A DNA stretch of 7,462 nt from an uncultured Desulfovibrionaceae bacterium (GCA_947037905.1 CAMQUX010000063.1:1-7462); one strand, 5' to 3'. Positions 1-5,827 are shown, counted from the stretch's first letter. Translations and numbers: made by a program. Notes: generated from the letters alone by a model not told the origin.

Positions 1-197
1 TTGAGCATGCAAAAAAAATAGGTCTAAAAGTTAATTTAGGACATGGTCTTAATTATACAAATATTTTTTCTTTCGCAGATATAGAAAATATTTATGAATA
101 TTCTATAGGGCATAGTATTATGGCTCGTGCAGTATTTGTTGGTTTAGACCGTGCTGTGGGTGATATGGTAAATATTCTTGCAGGTTTTGCAGAATAA
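1..197 (+). CDS. pdxJ: Pyridoxine 5'-phosphate synthase, C-terminal end (partial)
   Basis: The 5' end lies outside the window. Reading from base 3, 64 codons precede the TAA at 195-197. The peptide contains GLKVNLGHGLNY, the conserved GHGL segment of PdxJ, and then IGHSIMARAVFVGLDRAV, matching the family's closing IGHAIIGRAV...GL..AV pattern. PdxJ is a cytosolic TIM-barrel enzyme that condenses 1-deoxy-D-xylulose 5-phosphate with 3-amino-2-oxopropyl phosphate to form pyridoxine 5'-phosphate, the last ring-forming step of DXP-dependent vitamin B6 synthesis. acpS follows on the same strand, as in the pdxJ-acpS pair of enterobacteria, but here a 272-base spacer separates them. The product is useful to its neighbours, since NifS and CysK are PLP enzymes, though that is a general link only. 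Identification is firm despite the truncation. Confidence 0.93.
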   Translation, partial: EHAKKIGLKVNLGHGLNYTNIFSFADIENIYEYSIGHSIMARAVFVGLDRAVGDMVNILAGFAE

Positions 198-469
198 ATA
201 ACTGTTTTTAAACTGAGAATAAAAATAAAACTTAGAATAAGACTTGAATAAAAATATGACTTGGAATAGCTACTTATTGCTTAAATGATGAGTAGTTATT
301 CCATTTATTAATAGTATTAAAAGTAACTACTGATTGCTCAAAATAGCTCATTATTATATGAGTAAAGATTAAATAATAATTCTAAAAATACCTCGTACTC
401 GAAAAATAAATAGTGATTATTAAAATAGCAAATAATTTTTGAAATAGTTACTGATTGTAGGAATAAATA
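198..469. other. Repeat-rich spacer between pdxJ and acpS
   Basis: I see no gene in these 272 bases. Both strands are A+T-rich and broken by stops. Around 211-270 there are four degenerate copies of a unit resembling ACTTRGAATAA. Three looser copies of TACTKATTG occur near 271, 328 and 449. ATTGCTYA followed by ATGAGTA appears at 276-294 and again at 333-366. One good hairpin (263-302) and a short direct repeat reaching into acpS (452-483) are listed separately. A promoter for acpS may lie here, but the base composition makes any -35/-10 choice arbitrary. Confidence 0.6.
263..302 (+). terminator. Long hairpin after pdxJ, possible terminator
   Basis: The arms GGAATAGCTACTTAT (263-277) and ATGAGTAGTTATTCC (288-302) pair over 15 positions. 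In RNA two of these are G-U wobbles; the loop is 10 bases. It starts 66 bases after the pdxJ stop. The following bases (atttattaat) are A+T-rich but not a clean T run, so intrinsic termination would be weak. It could instead be an mRNA-stabilising 3' structure or a copy of a small palindromic repeat. Confidence 0.35.
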
Positions 470-483
470 ATGATTGTAGGAAT
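452..483 (+). repeat. 13-bp direct repeat spanning the acpS ribosome site and start
   Basis: TGATTGTAGGAAT occurs at 452-464 and again at 471-483, 19 bases apart. The upstream copy supplies the AGGA (459-462) that acts as the acpS Shine-Dalgarno, seven bases before the ATG at 470. The second copy is coding and specifies the start of the protein (MIVGI). The arrangement looks like a short duplication of the gene's own start that created or reinforced its ribosome site. Confidence 0.7.
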
Positions 484-844
484 TGGAGTGGATATCGTTA
501 CTGTTAGTCGTATCGAGAGAATCTACAAAAAATATAATGATACTTTTGCAAAAAAAATACTCACAAAAGATGAATTACAGCTTTTACCACAAAAAAATCC
601 TGTTCTTTATCTTGCTAGTCGATTTGCGGCTAAAGAGGCATTAGTAAAGGCACTTGAAACAGGCTTTTTGCATGCTATTACCTTCCAAACTATGCAAATA
701 GAGAAAAATGCACTAGGTGCCCCTTCTATACGACTTTTTGCAGCAGCTCTTGAGAAAGCAAACTCTTTAGGAGTTACTAATATTAAACTTTCCATCTCTC
801 ATGAAAAAGATACTGCTATTGCTTTTGTTATTTTAGAAAAATAG
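470..844 (+). CDS. acpS: Holo-[acyl-carrier-protein] synthase
   Basis: The 124-residue product is the usual AcpS length. This cytosolic enzyme transfers the 4'-phosphopantetheine arm of CoA to the active serine of acyl carrier protein, making it competent for fatty-acid synthesis. The N-terminus reads MIVGIGVDIVTVSRIER, the family's first motif, with metal-binding Asp8. The second motif is RFAAKEALVKAL at residues 51-62, with metal ligand Glu56 and Lys60. Near the C-terminus LSISHEKDTAIAFVI matches the conserved SxSHE segment before the last strand. The ATG at 470 is supported by AGGA seven bases upstream and by the position of the GIGVDI motif. It lies downstream of pdxJ, a common pairing. 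The next gene, tsaE, is 77 bases further on, with no intervening gene. Confidence 0.96.
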   Translation: MIVGIGVDIVTVSRIERIYKKYNDTFAKKILTKDELQLLPQKNPVLYLASRFAAKEALVKALETGFLHAITFQTMQIEKNALGAPSIRLFAAALEKANSLGVTNIKLSISHEKDTAIAFVILEK

Positions 845-845
845 T

Positions 846-900
846 AGAAAATAATAGGGAAAAATATTTTTAATGGAATATTTTCTCTTTTATTTTATTT
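846..900 (+). terminator. Weak A/T hairpin plus T-rich tract after acpS
   Basis: AGAAAATA (846-853) can pair with TATTTTCT (879-886), and an inner GAAAAATATT/AATATTTTC pairing is also possible. A T-rich run (TCTTTTATTTTATTTTATTTT) follows. The stem is almost all A-T, so it would be unstable. It may attenuate rather than stop transcription into tsaE. Such patterns arise easily in this base composition. Confidence 0.22.
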
Positions 901-921
901 TATTTTTTGTTATTAAAGTAT

Positions 922-1392
922 ATGATTATTGCTCTTAAATGCTTAGACAGCACCGAAAACTTTGCAAAACAATTTGCCACTGCTCTTTTAGCTTTAAAAA
1001 AAGAATATAAAAGATACCCTGCAATACTTCATTTTGGCGGACTCGGGTCTGGTAAAACTACTTTTACAAAGTACCTTGTTAATTCTTTTGAAAATGCAGA
1101 AAATGCAGAAATTTCGAGCCCGAGCTTTACTTTATATAATATCTACCCTACCATTCCTTGTGTTGTTCATTTCGATTTATATAAAAATGAAGGTATGCCT
1201 TTAGATGAGGCTTTTTTTGAATATACAAGTGATGAAACTGTCCTTTCTATTATAGAATGGTCAGAACATATTCAAACACAAGAGTTACCTGCTTTTAGAA
1301 TTGAACTGCACTGGAAAATTTTAGCAACTGGTAGAGAAATATTTATTAAGACTTTTGGGTTTCAAGCAGAACTTTTTTTTGAAAAACTCTAA
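922..1392 (+). CDS. tsaE: tRNA t6A biosynthesis ATPase TsaE
   Basis: TsaE (formerly YjeE) is a small P-loop ATPase that works with TsaB and TsaD to form N6-threonylcarbamoyladenosine at position 37 of ANN-decoding tRNAs. From the ATG at 922 the product has 156 residues, typical for the family. The Walker A loop is GGLGSGKTT (residues 39-47). SSPSFTLYNIY (65-75) matches the conserved SPTF..Y switch segment, HFDLYK (83-88) the Walker-B-like HxDLYR, and IIEWSE (110-115) the closing EW motif. A TTG at 907 would add five residues (MLLKY). I prefer the ATG because homologues start near this strand, although neither start has a good Shine-Dalgarno (only AAAG at 915-918). A 9-base tandem duplication encodes ENAENAE at residues 57-63. 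lysC follows after 29 bases. Confidence 0.93.
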   Translation: MIIALKCLDSTENFAKQFATALLALKKEYKRYPAILHFGGLGSGKTTFTKYLVNSFENAENAEISSPSFTLYNIYPTIPCVVHFDLYKNEGMPLDEAFFEYTSDETVLSIIEWSEHIQTQELPAFRIELHWKILATGREIFIKTFGFQAELFFEKL

Positions 1393-1421
1393 GGTATAAA
1401 AGGTTAAAGGAGTATTTTTTC

Positions 1422-2663
1422 ATGAACGCTCAAAATATTGTGGTGCAAAAATTTGGAGGCAGCTCCGTTGCAAATCTCGATTGCATGAAACAAGTGCTGC
1501 GGAACGTACAAAAGCCTCTTGCTGATGGGAAAAAAGTTATAGTTGTACTTTCTGCCATGTCTGGAGAGACTAATAGACTTTTAGGTCTTGTAAAACAGTG
1601 GTCTTCTACCCCAGATCTTGCTGAAGTAGACTCGCTTGTTTCCACTGGCGAACAAGTTTCTATTGCTCTTTTTACTATGCTACTCAAAGATGCCGGTGTT
1701 AAAGCTCGGTCTTTTTTAGGCTTTCAAATCCCTATTATTACAGATGACTTTTTTTCTAGTGCTCGAATTTTACGTATTGATAATAAAAAAATTTTTAAAG
1801 CCTTAGAAACTTATGATGTACTTGTTGTTGCAGGATTTCAAGGCTGTACTGAAGATGGACGCATCACGACTCTTGGGCGTGGTGGTTCTGATACTTCTGC
1901 TGTTGCCATTGCTGCAGCCATTAATGCCGAAGTTTGCGATATTTTTACTGATGTTTCAGGCGTTTATACTACTGATCCAAACATTACAAGAAAAGCACGA
2001 AAATTAGATACTGTCAGTTATGATGAAATGCTTGAAATGGCAAGTATGGGTGCAAAAGTTTTACAAATTCGCTCTGTAGAGTTTGCTAAAAAATATAATG
2101 TAATTATCCATGTTCGCTCTACTTTTTCAGACGAACAAGGCACTATTGTTAGTCAGGAGGACTCCCAAATGGAATCAATTCTTGTTTCTGGTATTGCGTA
2201 TGATAAAGATCAAGCTCGTATTACCCTATCACATGTTCCAGATAAACCTGGCATTTCTGCTGCTATTTTTACTCCTATTGCAGAACAAGGGCTTTTAGTT
2301 GATATGATTGTTCAAAATCTTACTGAAACTGAATTTACTGATGTTACTTTTACTGTTCCTCGTAGTGATGTAGAAAAAACATTAGAAATCCTCACCAGTC
2401 TTAAATCCACATTAGAATATCAAGATTTGCGTTCTGATGCTAATGTGTGTAAGGTTTCTATTATTGGTGTTGGTATGCGCAATCATTCAGGTGTTGCAGC
2501 TAAAGCATTTCTTGCTCTTAGTGACGAAAATATTAATATACTTATGATTTCTACATCTGAAATTAAAATTACTTGCCTTATTGAAGATAAATATGGAGAG
2601 CTTGCTGTGCGAACTCTACATGATACCTTTAAGTTAGATGAAATGAGTTACTCAAATAAATAA
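1422..2663 (+). CDS. lysC: Aspartate kinase (catalytic plus tandem ACT domains)
   Basis: This cytosolic enzyme phosphorylates aspartate to 4-phosphoaspartate, the committed step toward lysine/diaminopimelate, methionine and threonine. The 413-residue length is normal for monofunctional aspartokinases. The kinase domain (about 1-245) opens with VQKFGGSSVA (residues 8-17), contains STGEQ (74-78) and TTLGRGGSDTSA (149-160), and continues through DIFTDVSGVYTTDP (173-186) and a MASMGAKVLQIRSVEFA stretch (206-222). Two ACT domains follow, about 255-330 (DKPGISAAIF, effector-binding type) and 343-410 (VSIIGVGMRNHSGVAAKAF), so allosteric inhibition by lysine and/or threonine is expected. The start has AAAGGAG at 1406-1412, nine bases upstream. 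An in-frame ATG at 2169 with a perfect AGGAGG suggests a second product, the ACT-only beta subunit. A strong terminator lies five bases after the stop. Confidence 0.97.
   Translation: MNAQNIVVQKFGGSSVANLDCMKQVLRNVQKPLADGKKVIVVLSAMSGETNRLLGLVKQWSSTPDLAEVDSLVSTGEQVSIALFTMLLKDAGVKARSFLGFQIPIITDDFFSSARILRIDNKKIFKALETYDVLVVAGFQGCTEDGRITTLGRGGSDTSAVAIAAAINAEVCDIFTDVSGVYTTDPNITRKARKLDTVSYDEMLEMASMGAKVLQIRSVEFAKKYNVIIHVRSTFSDEQGTIVSQEDSQMESILVSGIAYDKDQARITLSHVPDKPGISAAIFTPIAEQGLLVDMIVQNLTETEFTDVTFTVPRSDVEKTLEILTSLKSTLEYQDLRSDANVCKVSIIGVGMRNHSGVAAKAFLALSDENINILMISTSEIKITCLIEDKYGELAVRTLHDTFKLDEMSYSNK
2155..2171 (+). promoter_or_regulatory. Internal ribosome site and ATG for a lysC beta subunit
   Basis: AGGAGG at 2155-2160, a perfect Shine-Dalgarno core, lies eight bases before an ATG at 2169. 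That ATG is exactly in the lysC frame (codon 250) and falls in the linker between the kinase and ACT domains. Translation from it would give a 164-residue protein made only of the two ACT domains (MESILVSG...). Aspartokinases of Bacillus subtilis and Corynebacterium glutamicum make just such a beta subunit from an internal start, forming alpha2beta2 enzymes. The signal is stronger than the ribosome site of several full genes here. Expression itself is inferred. Confidence 0.7.
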
Positions 2664-2667
2664 ATAT

Positions 2668-2696
2668 AAAGCCAGTAACTAACTGGCTTTTTTTTT
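2668..2696 (+). terminator. Rho-independent terminator after lysC
   Basis: AAAGCCAGT (2668-2676) and ACTGGCTTT (2682-2690) form a perfect 9-bp stem around the loop AACTA, and the second arm runs into nine consecutive T (2688-2696). It sits five bases after the lysC stop and should end the lysC transcript before cimA. Confidence 0.92.
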
Positions 2697-2710
2697 GATA
2701 ATCAATAAAT

Positions 2711-2813
2711 ACTTTTTAATATTTCATAAATATTATGAGATTAAAACTTTTTAATATTTCATAAATATCATGAGATTAAAACTCTTTAATATTATAAATA
2801 TCACAAAATTAAA
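2711..2813. repeat. 35-bp tandem repeat, three copies, upstream of cimA
   Basis: Copy 1 (2711-2745) and copy 2 (2746-2780) are each 35 bases and differ at one position (TATTATGAG versus TATCATGAG). Copy 3 (2781-2813) is 33 bases with a two-base deletion and several substitutions, and a further decayed copy may follow from 2814. Each unit contains a dyad around CAT, for example TAATATTT-CAT-AAATATTA in copy 1. It lies just past the lysC terminator and about 170 bases before cimA. It may be slippage-derived filler or an array of protein-binding sites; the sequence does not decide. Confidence 0.85.
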
Positions 2814-2921
2814 ACTCAAAATATTAGCAAATATTATGATAATATTACTAGGTATTTAAAATTACACTAGTTAATCTAAATACAATTAAATACGCACCCT
2901 CTATTGCTCAGTATGAGTAAA

Positions 2922-2949
2922 TTACTTAATTGAAAATATTTGCTATAAA
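2922..2949 (+). promoter_or_regulatory. Possible extended -10 promoter for cimA
   Basis: TGCTATAAAT at 2941-2950 resembles an extended -10 element (TGnTATAAT), with a poor -35 candidate TTACTT at 2922-2927 and 16 bases between them. Because lysC ends in a strong terminator, cimA needs its own promoter in this spacer, and this is the best candidate I can see. A second TATATAA at 2964 overlaps the region just before the ribosome site. Such hexamers occur by chance in A+T-rich DNA. Confidence 0.3.
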
Positions 2950-2981
2950 TACTGAATTATCACTATATAAAAGGATTTTTT

Positions 2982-4574
2982 ATGAATAAAATTACTATCT
3001 ACGATACAACTCTTCGAGATGGTTCTCAAGCTGAAGAATTATATCTCTCAACTCGTGATAAAATCCTTATCGCACAGAATCTTGATATGCTCGGGGTTGA
3101 TTATATTGAAGGCGGCTGGCCATCATCAAACGAAACCGACACAGAGTTCTTTTCTGAAATCAAAAATTATAATATTTCTCATGCTAAAATAACTGCTTTT
3201 GGGAGTACTCATAATCCTAAAAAAACAGCAGAAAATGATGATAACCTCAAAAGTCTTATAGCGTCTAAAGCTGATGCGTTTACTATATTTGGTAAAACAT
3301 GGGATTTACATGTAACAGAGGCTTTAGAAATATCTTTTGAAAAGAATTTAGAAATTATTTATAACTCTATCGCTTTTTTAAAAACACACGCACCAGAAGT
3401 ATTTTTTGATGCGGAACATTTTTTTGATGGCTTTAAGCAGAATAAGGAATACGCTCTTTCATGTATAGAAAAAGCCGCACATGCTGGTGCAAATGCTCTT
3501 ATTTTATGCGATACGAATGGTGGAACACTCCCCCATGAAATTGCAGAAATTGTTAGCTGTGTAAAAACTTTTCTACCAGATAGTGTACTTGGTATACATA
3601 CGCATAATGACTGCGATCTTGCTGTTGCTAATGCCTTAGCAGCGGTTGAAAATGGTGCTAGCCATATTCAAGGAACCATAAATGGCTACGGTGAGCGTTG
3701 TGGAAATGCTAACTTATGTAGTCTTATTCCTCTTATTGAGCTCAAAACAGAAAATGAGACTATTGGTAAAGAAAATTTAAAAAAACTCACACAAGTATCA
3801 CGATTTGTGAGCGATGTGGTAAATATCTCCCCTTTCAATCGCCAAGCTTTTGTTGGGGCTAGTGCCTTTGCTCATAAGGGTGGTATTCATGTGAGTGCTG
3901 TTTTAAAAAATTCTGTGAGCTATGAGCATATTTCACCGCAACTTGTTGGAAATAAACAACGTATACTTCTTTCTCAACTTGCAGGACGCAGTAATATTAT
4001 ATCTAAAGCAAAAGAATATGGATACACTTTAGATAAAAATGATCCTATCATCACGCAACTTTTAGAAGAATTAAAAATGCGAGAAATAAAGGGCTACGAT
4101 TATTCTGCTGCTGAGGCTAGTTTTGAGCTTCTTTTTTTCAAAACCATAGGCTGGGCTAAAGAATATTTTAAACTTATAAATTACCGAGTGTTCGATAGTG
4201 TGGACAAAGACAATAATCTTCTTTCAGAAGCAACTGTTATTTTAGAAATACTAGGTACGATTACTCATACAGCAGCTACTGGAGATGGTCCTGTTAATGC
4301 TTTAGATGCAGCCCTTCGTAAAGGGCTTTCTGAAAGATACCCTGTGGTACGTGCTATTAAACTACTTGATTATAAGGTTCGTATACTTAATCAGACTACA
4401 GCCTCTCAAGTTCGAGTTCTGATTGAATCTGGAGATAGTCATTCTAAATGGACAACTGTTGGAGTCTCTTATAATATAATAAATGCCAGCTGGAATGCTT
4501 TAATTGATTCTTTTTACTACAAACTGTTTAAAGAAGATTTTAAAAATTATATAAAAAAACAAATCAATAATTAA
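2982..4574 (+). CDS. cimA: (R)-citramalate synthase
   Basis: CimA condenses pyruvate and acetyl-CoA to (R)-citramalate, the first step of the threonine-independent route to 2-oxobutyrate and isoleucine. The 530-residue length fits the long CimA family. The N-terminal TIM barrel (about 1-280) shows YDTTLRDGSQAE (7-18) with the catalytic Arg12-Asp13 and metal ligand Asp8, then GIHTHNDCDLAVANAL (204-219) with metal-binding His206 and His208, and GTINGYGERCGNANL (231-245) with Asn242. The linker subdomain has SAFAHKGGIHVSAVLKN (294-310). The C-terminal LeuA-type regulatory/dimer domain (about 415-520) includes GDGPVNALDAALRKGL (434-449), where feedback by isoleucine acts in homologues. The divergent DGSQAE motif and EGGWPSSN (43-50) separate it from 2-isopropylmalate and homocitrate synthases, though specificity is still a family inference. 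AAAAGGA supports the start. A strong terminator begins six bases after the stop. Confidence 0.93.
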   Translation: MNKITIYDTTLRDGSQAEELYLSTRDKILIAQNLDMLGVDYIEGGWPSSNETDTEFFSEIKNYNISHAKITAFGSTHNPKKTAENDDNLKSLIASKADAFTIFGKTWDLHVTEALEISFEKNLEIIYNSIAFLKTHAPEVFFDAEHFFDGFKQNKEYALSCIEKAAHAGANALILCDTNGGTLPHEIAEIVSCVKTFLPDSVLGIHTHNDCDLAVANALAAVENGASHIQGTINGYGERCGNANLCSLIPLIELKTENETIGKENLKKLTQVSRFVSDVVNISPFNRQAFVGASAFAHKGGIHVSAVLKNSVSYEHISPQLVGNKQRILLSQLAGRSNIISKAKEYGYTLDKNDPIITQLLEELKMREIKGYDYSAAEASFELLFFKTIGWAKEYFKLINYRVFDSVDKDNNLLSEATVILEILGTITHTAATGDGPVNALDAALRKGLSERYPVVRAIKLLDYKVRILNQTTASQVRVLIESGDSHSKWTTVGVSYNIINASWNALIDSFYYKLFKEDFKNYIKKQINN

Positions 4575-4580
4575 AATAAT

Positions 4581-4629
4581 ACTAAAAAAGAGCGAGAAAT
4601 CTATTACGGATTTTTCGCTCTTTTTTAGT
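4581..4629. terminator. Bidirectional terminator between cimA and cysE
   Basis: The 21-base arms at 4581-4601 and 4609-4629 are complementary at every position except one (G-U in RNA), around the loop TATTACG. The G+C-rich core GAGCGA/TCGCTC is flanked by A6 on one side and T6 on the other, so either strand gives a stem followed by a U run. It begins six bases past the cimA stop and probably ends the cimA transcript. Read on the minus strand it would catch cysE transcripts about 290 bases after their stop. Confidence 0.9.
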
Positions 4630-4685
4630 ATGTTTTATTTAGTTAAACTAGATAATAGTCACGGTTTTTACTTCTGCAATATTTA

Positions 4686-4734
4686 AGAGGAGCAAAAGTA
4701 TTTTATTTATAGAGAGGAGTAAAAGTATTTTATT
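4686..4734. repeat. 22-bp direct repeat, two copies
   Basis: AGAGGAGCAAAAGTATTTTA and the following TT at 4686-4707 recur at 4713-4734 with one change (C to T), a period of 27 bases. Each copy contains AGAGGAG, which resembles a ribosome site, but no open reading frame with a suitable start follows, so I treat it as a non-coding duplication. Confidence 0.8.
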
Positions 4735-4851
4735 CCTACTATTACATACTTTCTCTCATGCACTACTGTGCCTCTGACTTCTATTTTATTCTCGTTTAAT
4801 TAGTGTATTTTATGCACATCTCATAGTTATAGATTTTATGTATCATATTTG

Positions 4852-4896
4852 TTTTGTGCATGTTTATTTTGTGTATGTTTATTTTGTGTATGTTTA
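4852..4896. repeat. 15-bp tandem repeat, three copies
   Basis: TTTTGTGCATGTTTA (4852-4866) is followed directly by two copies of TTTTGTGTATGTTTA (4867-4881 and 4882-4896), differing from the first at one base. The array ends 19 bases before the cysE stop codon, in the cysE 3' untranslated region. A period divisible by three gives an open frame by chance, but nothing suggests translation. It should be prone to slippage and so variable between strains. Confidence 0.85.
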
Positions 4897-4915
4897 TTTT
4901 TTATTAATACTCATA

Positions 4916-5827
4916 TTACACACTTTTAATGATTGGCTGATCTTTATGAAAAACAGAGGATTTTTTAGGAATATCTGTAGTAACCCAAGTGTTTCCACCA
5001 ATAACAGACCCTTCACCAATAGTCACACGTCCAAGTATTGTAGCCCCTGCATAAATTATAACATTATCCTCTACTATTGGGTGGCGTGCTAAACCTTTTG
5101 CAAGTTGCTCGGAACTACCTTCTTTAGGAAAACTTTTTGCGCCAAGAGTTACCCCTTGATACAGGCGAACATTTCTACCAACAATACATGTTTCACCAAT
5201 GACAGTTCCTGTTCCATGATCTATAAAAAATCGCTCACCAAGGGTTGCGCCAGGGTGAATATCTATACCTGTTTCAGAATGAGCCATTTCAGCTATTATA
5301 CGTGGGATTATCTGTACTCCTAAATTGTACAGTTCGTGCGCTACACGATGATTTATAAGCGCTTTGAGTGAGGGATAACAAAAGACTGTCTCACCATGTG
5401 TTTTTGCAGCAGGATCTCCATCAAATGCAGCTTCAACATCTGTGCTTAAAAGACGACGGATTTCTGGCAATCTGCGCATAAATTGTAAGCAAAGTTCTTT
5501 TGCATTTTTTTCACAATTAATGCATATACTATCCCCTGATTTATCTCCACTACAATCAAAACAATGCCCACACATTATTTGCTCGCAAAGAGAACTTGTG
5601 ATGGAATCTAATTTTGCAGCAATATGGTAGTTCATATTTTTAGTTGTAACTTTTGATAAGCCAAAATATCCAGGAAATAACACCGCACGTAATGATATCA
5701 TTATTTCAGATAATACTCGAATAGATGGCATGGGGATATCGCAATGATGGCTACTCCAAGCTTCTTGTCTACTTTGTTCAGTTAATATATTTGCAATATC
5801 TGAAATATTTAAATTTATATCTTTCAT
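4916..5827 (-). CDS. cysE: Serine O-acetyltransferase (long, EpsC/CysE type)
   Basis: CysE acetylates L-serine with acetyl-CoA to O-acetylserine, the substrate of CysK. The 303-residue product has a helical N-terminal part with ISLRAVLFPGYFG (44-56) and FDGDPAA (135-141), then the left-handed beta-helix from about 188. GIDIHPGATLG (187-197) carries the catalytic His191, followed by FIDHGTGTVIGET (201-213), VRLYQGVTLGAKSFP (220-234), RHPIVEDNVIIYAGATILG (248-266) and GGNTWVTTDIP (277-287). An unusual feature is a run of cysteines at 81, 86, 89, 92, 102, 105 and 113, including CGHCFDC and CINC, which could bind a metal. The tail is short and ends in Val, not the terminal Ile that docks into CysK in well-studied complexes. 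The minus-strand ribosome site AAGGA (complement of 5834-5838) lies six bases before the ATG. cysK is upstream, 268 bases away. Confidence 0.95.
   Translation of the reverse strand: MKDINLNISDIANILTEQSRQEAWSSHHCDIPMPSIRVLSEIMISLRAVLFPGYFGLSKVTTKNMNYHIAAKLDSITSSLCEQIMCGHCFDCSGDKSGDSICINCEKNAKELCLQFMRRLPEIRRLLSTDVEAAFDGDPAAKTHGETVFCYPSLKALINHRVAHELYNLGVQIIPRIIAEMAHSETGIDIHPGATLGERFFIDHGTGTVIGETCIVGRNVRLYQGVTLGAKSFPKEGSSEQLAKGLARHPIVEDNVIIYAGATILGRVTIGEGSVIGGNTWVTTDIPKKSSVFHKDQPIIKSV

Larger units (their letters stand above)
2664..2981. other. Repeat-rich spacer between lysC and cimA
   Basis: No gene is visible in these 318 bases. In order they hold the lysC terminator (2668-2696), a 35-bp tandem repeat (2711-2813), a degenerate A+T-rich stretch, a small inverted repeat TTGCTCA-GTA-TGAGTAA (2904-2920) and the cimA leader. 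The cimA ribosome site is AAAAGGA at 2969-2975, six bases before the ATG. I see no T-box, no leader peptide rich in Ile/Leu/Val codons and no known riboswitch. Confidence 0.6.
4575..4915. other. Convergent spacer between cimA and cysE
   Basis: These 341 bases separate the 3' ends of cimA (plus) and cysE (minus). They hold a long symmetric hairpin (4581-4629), a 22-bp direct repeat (4686-4734) and a 15-bp triple tandem repeat (4852-4896). A short inverted pair, ATGCACA at 4812-4818 and TGTGCAT at 4855-4861, flanks the last. I see no convincing gene. A plus-strand reading frame from 4838 exists but runs 177 bases antisense into cysE and encodes a low-complexity hydrophobic repeat. Confidence 0.6.

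Noticed and set aside
198..469. Decayed gene remnant between pdxJ and acpS
   Set aside because: All frames are full of stops and I could not recognise any protein fragment; the stretch is better described by short degenerate repeats.
1813..2298. Two short plus-strand frames (1813-2007, 2110-2298) rich in Leu inside lysC
   Set aside because: They are shifted frames within lysC, with Leu-rich low-complexity translations and no ribosome site in the right position.
4838..5092. Plus-strand frame of 84 codons with a hydrophobic VYFVYVYF repeat, possible small membrane protein
   Set aside because: The hydrophobic part comes only from the 15-bp tandem repeat, more than half of the frame is antisense to cysE, and there is no ribosome site before its ATG.
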